DNA from: Erysipelotrichaceae bacterium
GTDB lineage: Bacteria; Bacillota_I; Bacilli_A; Erysipelotrichales; Erysipelotrichaceae
Direction of reading: 5' to 3'
Assembly: GCA_030531215.1 (NCBI GenBank)
Contig: JAUNNY010000009.1
Location: forward strand, 1-45,135
Length of the DNA stretch: 45,135 bases
How positions within the stretch are numbered: position 1 is the first letter of the stretch; every line of letters starts with the position of its first letter. Both the position numbers and the translations under genes were made by a program. A model generated the notes under the pieces. That model saw only the letters and a program-made list of their open reading frames with translations, did no database searches and was not told the DNA's origin. Below are positions 1-7,989 of this stretch, one piece after another.

Positions 1-55
1 TTATAGTTCTCAAATTCATTCCACGTTTTTCCACGCTAGAATTTAGAGACCCAAA
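1..55. repeat. 55-bp inverted terminal repeat, left copy
   Basis: The first 55 bases are the exact reverse complement of the last 55 bases; the 56th base differs. The unit contains a direct repeat of TTCCACG and its inner edge reads GGGTCTCT on the strand running outward. Exact 55-base identity at both ends matches a common assembler k-mer, so the most likely reading is a contig cut where it enters two inverted copies of a longer repeat, probably an insertion sequence. The outer edge faintly recalls ISL3-type termini, but no transposase is in view. Confidence 0.85.
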
Positions 56-80
56 AGTCTTCTGAATCAAGAAGACTTTT
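53..80 (-). terminator. Intrinsic terminator of the surface protein gene
   Basis: An 11-bp perfect stem (arms AAAAGTCTTCT and AGAAGACTTTT, 6-nt loop) lies about 20 bp downstream of the minus-strand surface protein gene. The last Ts of the tract coincide with the start of the terminal repeat, so the repeat begins immediately after this terminator. Confidence 0.75.
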
Positions 81-101
81 TAATATGATAATAATTTGTT
101 T

Positions 102-1700
102 TTATTCAATTCCAGTCTTTGGAATAATATGACTAGGTTCTGGTGATGGTTTTGATTTAATCACAAACTTTTGACTAATTGTTTGATATCCTTTAGCAAC
201 TATAGTAATCGTATGTGTTCCAGACTTTAAGGTCTTAAGATAATCATTGTGTAGTGCGACATGAATTGAGCCATGTGCTAAATCGTAATTTGATGAATCT
301 ATTTCAACATCATCAACTTTAACAACAACGTCTTCATCATATACATATTCACCATCTGTAACAAACTCTAAATCATCATCATAGTTATAAGCAATCGTAT
401 GTTCCTCATTAGTAAATTTGTGTTTATCTACTAATCTATATGTATATGCTTTAACTAATTTATCTTCATCTAAATAATATGTTTCAGCTTTTTCAATAAA
501 TAATTTTGTATCACCAGCAACTATTATACCTTCATCATATTTTGCATCCGCTGAAAGAGTAAGTACACCAGTTCTATTTAAGATAATCTTCTTGCCGTCA
601 GCGATGATTGTTGCGACATTATCTTCATCCATTGTTTCTACAAATAATGTTGCGACGCCATCTTTTAAGTTATTGCTTCCAATCCGAATATCTTCGGCTA
701 ACTTTAAATTAGTAGTAGTTACCTTTGTATCAGCAACTTTAGATTTTTCCTTCTTATCAGGTGCAATAATATTTCCACCTAAAATTAATTCATAAATTGC
801 TTTAAGTTTTGTTCCTGAATGAACGTCGCCATACCATCCTAGATAGTCTTCCAAAGCGAAACTTAAATCCGAAGTATAAGGATTTATTTCAGTTGCATAA
901 GTGAAGAAAGTATCCTTTGGAACAACGTATTTTGAGCCTTTATATTCAATGCTTAAATTATCTGAAGTGTAATAAGTGCCCACTATCTTTTCTTCTATTA
1001 TTTTTTTAATCAAAGGATAGTTTTGTTCATACAAATATACAGAACCATTATTTTCTATCTTTCCTGATGTCTCAAGATTATGGTGATTCAAATCAAGATA
1101 AGTCAAATCATTGATTACTATATCACTTTTTATTTCTAAATCTTTTAATAAATATATAGTGTTAAATGCTTCAGCATCTTTTAATGCGTTCAATAAATTA
1201 TCGTAATGATAGTAAACTATTCTACTTTCATCTTCGCTAATCGCATAAAAACTTTGCCTTGCAGCAACAGAATGTTTATCTTTCTTCCAATGTGCATATA
1301 AGCTATCAATAGTGCCTTTTACTATGCTATCGCCAGTAATTTTGTATCCTTCTTCTTTTTGCGTATACCAACCATCAAATCTATATCCTAATCTAGTTGG
1401 ATTTTGCTCTGGTAATTTATAATTAGATTCGTATGTTTCTTCAATTGTTTCAACATAATCTGAATCTTCAAAATTTCCATAGAATGTAACTTCGCATGTG
1501 TGTCTATGCTTTTCGATAGCATCATCTTGAATTTCATTAGTGTCTTCATCAAGTTCATCAGTAACAACATCTTCAATAAGATTATCAGTTATGTCTAGAT
1601 TTTGTAGATTTTCTTGTTCGACATCAGCAAATATTACTTGAGGCATTGCGACCACAATTAATAAAACCGAGATCAATATTGTCAATAATTTCTTTTTCAT
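102..1700 (-). CDS. Secreted InlB-repeat surface protein, C-terminal IPKTG without anchor tail
   Basis: 532-residue exported protein. A signal peptide (residues 1-25, MKKK then a hydrophobic run ending VIFA) is followed by an acidic stretch, a Listeria-Bacteroides (InlB B) repeat at about residues 70-140 (pattern GYRFDGWYT ... LYAHW), a central region without a recognised domain, and an Ig-like X2-type module near 440-515 (VDDVEIDSSNY ... LKSGTHTITI). It ends SHIIPKTGIE and then a stop. IPKTG resembles a sortase LPXTG site, but the usual hydrophobic segment and basic tail are absent, and the next codons in frame do not encode them. The start is supported by a strong Shine-Dalgarno (GGAGGGG). 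Single-gene unit with its own terminator; adhesion or surface function is inferred from domains only. Confidence 0.8.
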   Translation of the reverse strand: MKKKLLTILISVLLIVVAMPQVIFADVEQENLQNLDITDNLIEDVVTDELDEDTNEIQDDAIEKHRHTCEVTFYGNFEDSDYVETIEETYESNYKLPEQNPTRLGYRFDGWYTQKEEGYKITGDSIVKGTIDSLYAHWKKDKHSVAARQSFYAISEDESRIVYYHYDNLLNALKDAEAFNTIYLLKDLEIKSDIVINDLTYLDLNHHNLETSGKIENNGSVYLYEQNYPLIKKIIEEKIVGTYYTSDNLSIEYKGSKYVVPKDTFFTYATEINPYTSDLSFALEDYLGWYGDVHSGTKLKAIYELILGGNIIAPDKKEKSKVADTKVTTTNLKLAEDIRIGSNNLKDGVATLFVETMDEDNVATIIADGKKIILNRTGVLTLSADAKYDEGIIVAGDTKLFIEKAETYYLDEDKLVKAYTYRLVDKHKFTNEEHTIAYNYDDDLEFVTDGEYVYDEDVVVKVDDVEIDSSNYDLAHGSIHVALHNDYLKTLKSGTHTITIVAKGYQTISQKFVIKSKPSPEPSHIIPKTGIE

Positions 1701-1779
1701 ATTGAACCCCTCCTCTGTAATCTATAATACTATTTTATCATTAATATATATTCGTATAAAAAGAGAAAGAATTTAGTGC

Positions 1780-1832
1780 AGTTAACCTATATGATGATTG
1801 AAAAAATAGGTTAACTTTTTTATACTTATGAT
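1780..1832 (+). promoter_or_regulatory. HipA-like gene promoter with 11-bp inverted-repeat operator
   Basis: A sigma-A type promoter is clear: TTGAAA at 1798-1803, 17-bp spacer, TATACT at 1821-1826. Perfect 11-bp arms AGTTAACCTAT (1780-1790) and ATAGGTTAACT (1806-1816) bracket the -35 and enter the spacer, a typical repressor operator position. The -10 ends 6 nt before the ATG at 1833, so the mRNA is predicted to start at or next to the start codon. The second arm is followed by T residues, so the repeat could alternatively act as a terminator, but no plus-strand gene lies upstream. Confidence 0.7.
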
Positions 1833-3140
1833 ATGTCACGAATCTCTGAAATAATTAACGAATTAAACAACCTAGCTAATGGCTATATATCGGTCAAAAC
1901 TATAAAAGGAAGGAAATATTATTACCTTCAATTTTTAGAAAACGGCAAATTAAAAAGCAAATATATAAAAAAAGAAAATCTTATTGAAATAAAAAAACAA
2001 CTTGCTAGAAGAAAAGTATTAGAAAATGAGTTACAAAAAATAACTTCCGTTGGTAGATCTCTTCCTAAATTGTCTAAAACAATTAGGAAGCTTTCTGGCT
2101 ATTTAATGATGGGTGATGTTGTTGTTGCTATTTTTGATAATGGCATCTGTACATATTATCACGAAAAACTATGCCCTATCTTAATTAAACGAACTAAAAA
2201 CATTTCATCTTTTCTTTCTTCTAGAGTTATTGATGCATCAAGAACCAATGCACATCTTTTAAAAAAAGCGTTACAGATAATAGATGAAAGCGATGAAATG
2301 ATTAGTTTATATGCTCATAGTGCTACTATTACAGATAACTATTGGTTTAAATCTTTTAAATCTAAGTTAAAATATAAAGATATTTCTTTTGATGGAGACA
2401 CTTATAGCGATTTAGCACTTAATGGTGAATTAATTGCCTATCCCAAGGTTCCCAAAACAACACCTGAACTTACAACACCTGGCAGTTTTGAAAAATGTTG
2501 GAAAAGAATAAATGATGAATGGTGGTTATATAAAAAAGGAAGTGAAAACGAGATATATTCAGAGCTATTTTGTGCAAAAGTATGTGAAGCTTTAAAAATA
2601 CCTACTGCAAAGTATGAATATATAGATGGATATATAAGAACAAAAAACTTTGCTGACAAATATAATTTTGAACCAATGTATTCATTGGCCGGGGATGATG
2701 ATTCATATGAAAATGTCTTCAATAAATTAAATGAACTTTGTCCTGATTTCGCAAAAGAATATTTACTTCTAATATGGTTTGACACAATCGTTAATAATGT
2801 TGATAGACATAATGAAAATTGTGGTTTTTTAAGAAATAAGAAAAATGGTTTTATTTATTCTTTAGCACCAAATTTTGACAATAATCTTGCTTTAATTTCA
2901 AGAAATGAAACTTTGAATACTAGGCCTAATAAAGATGGCTTTATGAGATATTTTGTAAACTTTATTGGTAATAATGATGATGCTAGAAAATATTATAAAA
3001 CACTTAAGTTACCCAAATTAACTGCTAAGATGATTAGTGATTGTTTTAAGAAGCTGCCTTATAAAAAAGATGAAAAACTAATTACTAATTACGTTATGGG
3101 AAGATACGAATATTTGCTATCACTTCAAAAGAAAATATAG
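1833..3140 (+). CDS. HipA-like serine/threonine kinase family protein
   Basis: 435 residues. The C-terminal half matches the HipA kinase fold: WWLYKK near 230-235 (phosphate-binding lysine region), a catalytic loop NVDRHNENCG at 322-331 with Asp324, and the metal-binding segment APNFDNN at 345-351. The N-terminal 70 residues are basic and helical and resemble short DNA- or RNA-associated modules, followed by a linker unlike classic HipA. HipA kinases phosphorylate targets such as glutamyl-tRNA synthetase, causing growth arrest; the target here is unknown. There is no HipB-type HTH antitoxin beside it; upstream is a surface protein, downstream a redox operon. The gene has its own promoter and operator and no Shine-Dalgarno. 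Antitoxin-free (orphan) toxin or a housekeeping kinase are both possible. Confidence 0.75.
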   Translation: MSRISEIINELNNLANGYISVKTIKGRKYYYLQFLENGKLKSKYIKKENLIEIKKQLARRKVLENELQKITSVGRSLPKLSKTIRKLSGYLMMGDVVVAIFDNGICTYYHEKLCPILIKRTKNISSFLSSRVIDASRTNAHLLKKALQIIDESDEMISLYAHSATITDNYWFKSFKSKLKYKDISFDGDTYSDLALNGELIAYPKVPKTTPELTTPGSFEKCWKRINDEWWLYKKGSENEIYSELFCAKVCEALKIPTAKYEYIDGYIRTKNFADKYNFEPMYSLAGDDDSYENVFNKLNELCPDFAKEYLLLIWFDTIVNNVDRHNENCGFLRNKKNGFIYSLAPNFDNNLALISRNETLNTRPNKDGFMRYFVNFIGNNDDARKYYKTLKLPKLTAKMISDCFKKLPYKKDEKLITNYVMGRYEYLLSLQKKI

Positions 3141-3153
3141 GTCATATTTAAGT

Positions 3154-3166
3154 TATAATTAAGATA
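3154..3166 (+). promoter_or_regulatory. -10 box immediately upstream of the redox operon (leaderless candidate)
   Basis: A perfect TATAAT at 3154-3159 lies 7 nt before the ATG at 3167, with no purine-rich ribosome binding site. The -35 region is poor. It sits in the 26-bp gap after the HipA-like gene. Confidence 0.5.
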
Positions 3167-4408
3167 ATGAAAAGCAATTACGATGTAATAGTAATAGGTG
3201 GCGGTCCAGCTGGTTTGGCAAGCGGCATTTCAAGTAAAGAAAATGGCGCTGACACTTTAATAATTGAAAGAGAAGCTAAACTTGGTGGTATTCTTAAACA
3301 ATGTATTCATGATGGCTTTGGCTTAACTAGATACGGCCAAAGACTTACTGGACCTGAATATGCATACAAGGACATTGAAAAAGTTGAAGAGTTAAATATC
3401 GATTTAGCTCTAAGCACTTTTGTTTTAGATATTAAAAAGAAAGATAATCAATATACTCTAATACTTTCTAATTGCGAAGGCATTCATTATGTATCTAGTA
3501 AAGCAATTGTTTTAGCAATGGGATGTAGAGAAAGAACAGCTAAACAAGTATTCATTCATGGTGATAGACCTTCGGGTATATTTACTGCTGGAACAGCTCA
3601 ATATCTAGTTAATATCATGGGCAAGATGCCTGCTAAAAAATGTGTCATTTTAGGTTCTGGCGACATTGGTTTAATTATGGCAAGAAGATTAACACTCGAA
3701 GGTGCAGAAGTATTAGGCGTCTATGAAGCTAAAAATAAGCCTAGTGGTTTAAATAGAAATATTGCTCAATGCTTAAATGACTTCAATATTCCTCTATATT
3801 TATCAAAAACCGTCACGAGAACATTTGGCAAAGATCGCTTAGAGAAAGTCGAAATCATGGATGTAGATGAAAAGATGCAACCAATTGAAGGTAGTGAACA
3901 AATCATTGAATGCGATACGTTAATTCTTTCTGTTGGTTTAATTCCTGAAAATGAAATAAGTGAAAAACTAAATATAAAATTATCAAATAAGACTAAAGGT
4001 GCATATGTCGACAATAATTTACAATCATTGACTGATGGTGTTTTTGCCTCGGGCAATTGTCTAAGCGTAAATGATTTGGTTGACTATGTATCAGAGAATG
4101 GATTTATTGCTGGCAAAGCTGCAAGTGAATATGTAAAGAATAATAAAACGAGAGATCTTGTAGAAGTAAAGAATAGTAAAGGAATCTTAACATGTGTTCC
4201 TCAATATTTAGATTTAAATAGTAACTTATCAAAAGTTAACTTCTATTTACGTAGTGATAATAACTATAAAGACGCAAAGATAATTGTAAAAGAAAATGAA
4301 AGAGTTTTATTTGAAAGGTTATATAAGACAATTAATCAAACTGAAACACAAAAAATAATCTTAGATCTAAGTGATATTAAACATGGAATCGAGGTTGACA
4401 TCATATGA
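3167..4408 (+). CDS. NAD(P)/FAD-dependent oxidoreductase (glycerol-3-phosphate dehydrogenase accessory type)
   Basis: 413 residues. An N-terminal Rossmann FAD site GGGPAGLASG (about 11-20), the family motif for a second nucleotide site GSGDIGLIMARR (about residues 163-174), and a C-terminal FAD-binding stretch DGVFASGNCL mark a pyridine-nucleotide disulphide oxidoreductase-like flavoprotein. It overlaps the DUF1667 gene by 4 nt (ATGA). A GlpA-like dehydrogenase, this type of flavoprotein and DUF1667 form a conserved trio in Thermotoga and many anaerobic Bacillota, taken to be an anaerobic glycerol-3-phosphate oxidation complex; function here is by that context. Cytoplasmic; no membrane segment seen. 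Confidence 0.85.
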   Translation: MKSNYDVIVIGGGPAGLASGISSKENGADTLIIEREAKLGGILKQCIHDGFGLTRYGQRLTGPEYAYKDIEKVEELNIDLALSTFVLDIKKKDNQYTLILSNCEGIHYVSSKAIVLAMGCRERTAKQVFIHGDRPSGIFTAGTAQYLVNIMGKMPAKKCVILGSGDIGLIMARRLTLEGAEVLGVYEAKNKPSGLNRNIAQCLNDFNIPLYLSKTVTRTFGKDRLEKVEIMDVDEKMQPIEGSEQIIECDTLILSVGLIPENEISEKLNIKLSNKTKGAYVDNNLQSLTDGVFASGNCLSVNDLVDYVSENGFIAGKAASEYVKNNKTRDLVEVKNSKGILTCVPQYLDLNSNLSKVNFYLRSDNNYKDAKIIVKENERVLFERLYKTINQTETQKIILDLSDIKHGIEVDII

Positions 4409-4758
4409 AAGAACTAACTTGTATAATTTGTCCTAATGGTTGCCAACTGGTGATTGATGATAATTTAAATGTCACAGGTAATATGTGTAATAGAGGTTCA
4501 GAATTCGCAAAACAAGAATTAAGCAATCCTCAAAGATCAGTTACAACAACCTGCAAAACAACATTTAAAGATAATCCTGTTGTACCTGTAAAAACTAATG
4601 GAACAGTAAATAAAGATTTAGTAAAAGATATTGTTAAAGAAGTAAACAAAGTTACAATCGATAAACATCTAAATATTGGTGATGTCGTAATTAAAAATGT
4701 CTTGAATACAGACGTCGATATCATCATATGTACTAATGCAATTAAGGAAGGACAGTAA
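4405..4758 (+). CDS. DUF1667 domain protein, cysteine-containing redox partner
   Basis: 117 residues, full length for DUF1667. The N-terminal CIICPNGCQL and NMCNRGSEFAKQE segments give the CxxC, C and C pattern expected to bind an Fe-S cluster or metal. The rest holds the PVVPVKTNG and NKVTI patterns of the family. Translationally coupled to the upstream flavoprotein (4-nt overlap) and followed after 3 nt by the phosphotransferase. Likely a small electron-transfer or assembly subunit of the glycerol-3-phosphate dehydrogenase system. Confidence 0.85.
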   Translation: MKELTCIICPNGCQLVIDDNLNVTGNMCNRGSEFAKQELSNPQRSVTTTCKTTFKDNPVVPVKTNGTVNKDLVKDIVKEVNKVTIDKHLNIGDVVIKNVLNTDVDIIICTNAIKEGQ

Positions 4759-4761
4759 AGT

Positions 4762-5571
4762 ATGGTAGAAAAATTCGCAAGAGGAAGATCATCGGAAGCA
4801 TTCAAGTTAGAGGATGGTAAAGTTTTAAAACTATTCTTTGAAGATTATCCAGAAGAATATGCTAAAAAAGAATACCACAACACTAAAATAGCTTATGAAA
4901 CTGGCTGCACCAAGATGAAAGTATATGAGATGACAAAACAAGATAATCGTAATGGTATCGTTATGGATTATATCAATGGCATTTCTCAAAATGATATGCC
5001 AACTAAGAATCCTTTATATATCTTTAAAGGTGGCAAAGATTTAGCTAGATGCCACTATCTAGTACATAATAAAAAATCTCATGATTTAGTTGATGTGCGT
5101 GATATGGTGTGTTCAATGTTGGATGAAGAAACATTAAATGTATTAACTGATGAAGAAAAACAAAAAGCTAAAACATACGTTATGTCTTTGCCAGAAGATG
5201 ATACAATCATTCATCTAGATTTCCATACTGGCAATGTCTTAGTTGACGATAAAGGAGAATGCACAGTAATAGACTGGATGACTGCTGCTAGAGGAAACAG
5301 AGCTGTTGAAGTCGCAATGATGGAATTCTTATTCTCTGAAGCTGAGCTATTCCCAGGTTCAAGTAAATTACAACTAGCATTCTATAGTGGCGTTAGAGGA
5401 ATGATTGGAAAACAATACTTCAAACTATATCAAAAACTTATGCCAATCAAAGCAGAAGAGATTGATAAATATCGTCTACTAGCTCTAATCATTAGAAGAA
5501 GTTGGGGCATTGAATTTGAAAAAGAAAATCTAACAAATAAGATAAAGAATTTGATTAAAAAGTACTGTTAA
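4762..5571 (+). CDS. Aminoglycoside-phosphotransferase/choline-kinase fold protein
   Basis: 269 residues with the APH-type kinase fold: N-lobe with KVLKLF (ATP lysine), catalytic loop IHLDFHTGNVLV near 155-166 (HxDxxxxN) and the metal aspartate in VIDWMTAARGNR. It resembles the TIGR02172 paralogous family found in fibre-degrading and gut bacteria. The substrate is unknown; real aminoglycoside resistance is not implied. The ATG is preceded by AAGGA, 3 nt after the DUF1667 stop, and the gene's stop overlaps the start of the GlpA-like gene (TAATG), so it is an integral operon member, possibly phosphorylating a polyol or sugar linked to glycerol-3-phosphate metabolism. Confidence 0.8.
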   Translation: MVEKFARGRSSEAFKLEDGKVLKLFFEDYPEEYAKKEYHNTKIAYETGCTKMKVYEMTKQDNRNGIVMDYINGISQNDMPTKNPLYIFKGGKDLARCHYLVHNKKSHDLVDVRDMVCSMLDEETLNVLTDEEKQKAKTYVMSLPEDDTIIHLDFHTGNVLVDDKGECTVIDWMTAARGNRAVEVAMMEFLFSEAELFPGSSKLQLAFYSGVRGMIGKQYFKLYQKLMPIKAEEIDKYRLLALIIRRSWGIEFEKENLTNKIKNLIKKYC

Positions 5572-7334
5572 TGAAACTAGAAAAACTACAAAAAGAATTA
5601 TTAAAAATTGATTCAAACATTAAAGCATTTGAAAAAGATGATTGCATCTTTTTAAGTGGTGAAGTTGATGATTATTCTAAAGTAGTTAAAGCTGGTGAAT
5701 TAGCAGTTGATAAGAAAAGATATTTAGGATTAGTAAATAATATAAAAGTTAAAGGTTTCACTCAAAAAGTGGTCTTGCCAAAAATCAATGATTTAAAATA
5801 CGACAAACAAACATGCGATGTTTTGATTATTGGTGGTGGTGTAACAGGATGTGCAACCGCTAGAGAATTAGCTAAATATAATTTAAAAGTGATGTTGGTA
5901 GAAAAAGGACCAGATGTTGCAAGTGGCCAATCATCAAGAAATGGTGGTGTTGTCCATGTCGGTCTTAATTTTTCTACTAATTCATTGAAACTAAAATATT
6001 GTGTTCAAGGAAACAACATGTATGAACAACTATCTAAAGATTTACATGTGCCATTTGAACATAAAGGACAGGTAACATTCGCAAGAACTAAATTAGAGAT
6101 GCTTGCTTTGTATATATTTAAGATGGGCGGCAAGAAAAAAGGCATCGATAAACTAGAATTAATGAACCGTGAAGATTTATTAAAAATAGAACCATCAGTT
6201 CCTGAATGGGCCGTTGGTGGTTTGTGGATGGGAACTGGTGGAATCACTTGCCCTCATAAGATGACTATTGCTTTAGCTGAAAATGCTGCTGAGAATGGTG
6301 CTGAAATATGTCTAAATACAGCTGTTCTTTCGATGAAACTCGAAAATGATTTAATTAAAGAAGTTGTTACAAATAGAGGAACAATATATCCAAAAGTTGT
6401 TGTGAATGCTTCTGGTGTCTATGCGGATGATATTGCCGAAATGGCAAACGATAGAACATTTACTATTCATCCAAGAATCGGCACGGATATGATTACTGAT
6501 AAAAAAGTTGGATATATGGTAAACACTAGTATGGGCAAAACACCATTTACATTAAGTCCATCACAATTAAAAACAATTCCTAATAACCCTATCGCAAAGA
6601 TTAAAGCGATGATTAAAAACTCAAAATCACATTCTAAAGGTGTTGGTTTAATACATTCTGTAGATGGCAATATGTTAGTTGGACCAAATGCAGATGAAAC
6701 AATGGATAAAGAAGATACATCTACAAATCGCAAAGTCTTCAACAACATCATTAAAGTTCAACAGGAAGTTGCTCCAAACTTTAAAGCAAGTGATGTCATC
6801 GCTTATTTCACTGGTGTTAGAGCACCAACCTATGAAGAAGATTTTGTGGTTAGACAAGGAATCAAAACTAAAAACATCTTTGAAGCCGCTGGTATTCAAT
6901 CACCAGGATTAACTGCTGCTCCTGCTATTGGCAAAGATTTAGCCACTTGGATTCATGACTATCTAATATCAATAGGTTTTGATGTTGAAGAGAACAAAAA
7001 CTATAATCCTAAACGTCAATATAAACCTGTTTTATCTGAATTATCTTATGAAGAAAGAGATAAACTAATAAAACAAAATCCTGACTATGGTCAAATTATA
7101 TGCCGATGCGAAGAAATATCTAAAGGTGAAATAATAGATGCTTTAAGATCGCCTCTTCCTGTATATACAGTAGATGGTATTAAGCGTAGAGTTCGTCCAG
7201 GAATGGGAAGATGCCAAGGCGGATTCTGTATGCCTTTAGTTATGAAAATAATATCCGAAGAGACAAACTTGCCACTAGAAGAAGTATATAAATCTACAAG
7301 CGAAAGCAAGATTATATACGGAAATACCAAGTAA
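5571..7334 (+). CDS. GlpA-like FAD dehydrogenase with N-terminal BON-like extension and [2Fe-2S] tail
   Basis: 587 residues. After about 80 N-terminal residues the DAO-type FAD domain begins (IIGGGVTGCATAREL, near 84-98), with VEKGPDVASGQSSRNGGVVH typical of anaerobic glycerol-3-phosphate dehydrogenases. A BFD-like [2Fe-2S] domain closes the protein: CRC near residue 508 and GRCQGGFC near 545-552. The extension has a BON-like look (LSGEVDDYSKVVKAGELA then VNNIKVKG), unusual for GlpA. Role: oxidation of glycerol-3-phosphate or a related 2-hydroxy substrate, passing electrons to the companion flavoprotein. Last gene of the four-gene unit; only a weak AT-rich stem follows the stop. Confidence 0.85.
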   Translation: MKLEKLQKELLKIDSNIKAFEKDDCIFLSGEVDDYSKVVKAGELAVDKKRYLGLVNNIKVKGFTQKVVLPKINDLKYDKQTCDVLIIGGGVTGCATARELAKYNLKVMLVEKGPDVASGQSSRNGGVVHVGLNFSTNSLKLKYCVQGNNMYEQLSKDLHVPFEHKGQVTFARTKLEMLALYIFKMGGKKKGIDKLELMNREDLLKIEPSVPEWAVGGLWMGTGGITCPHKMTIALAENAAENGAEICLNTAVLSMKLENDLIKEVVTNRGTIYPKVVVNASGVYADDIAEMANDRTFTIHPRIGTDMITDKKVGYMVNTSMGKTPFTLSPSQLKTIPNNPIAKIKAMIKNSKSHSKGVGLIHSVDGNMLVGPNADETMDKEDTSTNRKVFNNIIKVQQEVAPNFKASDVIAYFTGVRAPTYEEDFVVRQGIKTKNIFEAAGIQSPGLTAAPAIGKDLATWIHDYLISIGFDVEENKNYNPKRQYKPVLSELSYEERDKLIKQNPDYGQIICRCEEISKGEIIDALRSPLPVYTVDGIKRRVRPGMGRCQGGFCMPLVMKIISEETNLPLEEVYKSTSESKIIYGNTK

Positions 7335-7429
7335 TATAACAATTTTATTAAAAATTAAGTTTTTTTAAGTTTATTTTTGTAGCCTTTTTTATTTAATCTA
7401 CGTATAAAACTATGATAGGAGGAAATATT

Positions 7430-7666
7430 ATGGCAAATTTTAGATTATTATCAGATGATGAATTAGAAAAAGTTAAAGGCGGATATAACTGGACGTCTTA
7501 TAGTAAATGTTTATTAAACAATGGCGCTTCTGCAATTCCTGAATTAGCACCTGTAGTAATGGCTATTCTTAAGAAAGATTATGCAACGGTTGCTCAATTA
7601 TCTGGCGATATTAAAATTAAAGCATTACCAATAGTTATGAAATGTTGGGGTGAAGGTAAAAATTAA
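7430..7666 (+). CDS. Double-glycine-leader peptide, candidate bacteriocin subunit 1
   Basis: 78 residues from the ATG at 7430; AGGAGG 8 nt upstream decides this start rather than the ATG at 7412. The leader MANFRLLSDDELEKVKGG fits the GG-leader consensus cut by C39-peptidase ABC exporters. The predicted 60-residue mature peptide starts YNWTSYSKCLLN, contains IPELAPVV and ends with KCW, giving two cysteines near opposite ends that could form a disulphide. It shares leader and core pattern with the next gene. No exporter, immunity or modification gene is visible nearby. Could instead be a signalling peptide. Confidence 0.7.
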   Translation: MANFRLLSDDELEKVKGGYNWTSYSKCLLNNGASAIPELAPVVMAILKKDYATVAQLSGDIKIKALPIVMKCWGEGKN

Positions 7667-7692
7667 CACTTTTGTGAAAGGCTAGAAAATAT

Positions 7693-7926
7693 ATGAAAAA
7701 CTTTAGATTATTAACAGATGATGAATTAGATGAAATTAGAGGTGGAATTGATTGGAGTTCATACGGCAAGTGTTTAATTGATAATGATGCTGAAAAAATT
7801 CCTGAATTAGCTGAAATAGTACAATATGTTATAGCTAAAGAAAATTTCAAAGTTGCGACAGCTTCAATAGCTATTTTATCTAAGGGAAATCCGCTTGTTT
7901 TAAAGTGTTATAACGACAATAAATAA
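7693..7926 (+). CDS. Double-glycine-leader peptide, candidate bacteriocin subunit 2
   Basis: 77 residues. Leader MKNFRLLTDDELDEIRGG, then a 59-residue core beginning IDWSSYGKCLID. Aligned with the first peptide the core keeps W-x-SY-x-KCL, N, IPELA, and a C-terminal P-x-V-x-KC, so the pair are paralogues with the same two cysteines. It lies 26 bp after the first peptide with a weak ribosome site (GAAAGG) and both end at a strong terminator, so they are co-transcribed. Two-peptide class II bacteriocin or a peptide pheromone pair are the best guesses. Confidence 0.7.
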   Translation: MKNFRLLTDDELDEIRGGIDWSSYGKCLIDNDAEKIPELAEIVQYVIAKENFKVATASIAILSKGNPLVLKCYNDNK

Positions 7927-7960
7927 TATGCTTAATAACAATATAATTGTTTAATAATAT

Positions 7961-7984
7961 GGGCTAGTTCATATGAACTAGCCC
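7961..7984. terminator. Perfect 24-bp palindromic terminator after the peptide pair
   Basis: Perfect palindrome with arms GGGCTAGTTCAT and ATGAACTAGCCC, followed on the plus strand by a T-rich run. It lies between the peptide genes and the convergent M20 gene and probably serves mainly the plus strand. Confidence 0.85.
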
Positions 7985-7989
7985 TATTT

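Noticed and set aside
1-55. Terminal sequence resembling a type II CRISPR repeat or tracrRNA anti-repeat (TTATAGTTCTC ... GAGAACTATAA)
   Set aside because: Only two copies exist, 45 kb apart and inverted, the identity extends to 55 bp, and there is no spacer array or cas gene.
1780-1820. Intrinsic terminator before the HipA-like gene
   Set aside because: The stem overlaps a clear promoter and no plus-strand gene lies upstream, so an operator is more likely.
4762-5571. Aminoglycoside resistance gene
   Set aside because: Only the general kinase fold is shared; it lies inside a metabolic operon and resembles a broad paralogous family without resistance function.
7430-7926. Lanthipeptide precursors
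   Set aside because: The cores have only two cysteines with few Ser/Thr in suitable spacing, and no modification enzyme is nearby.
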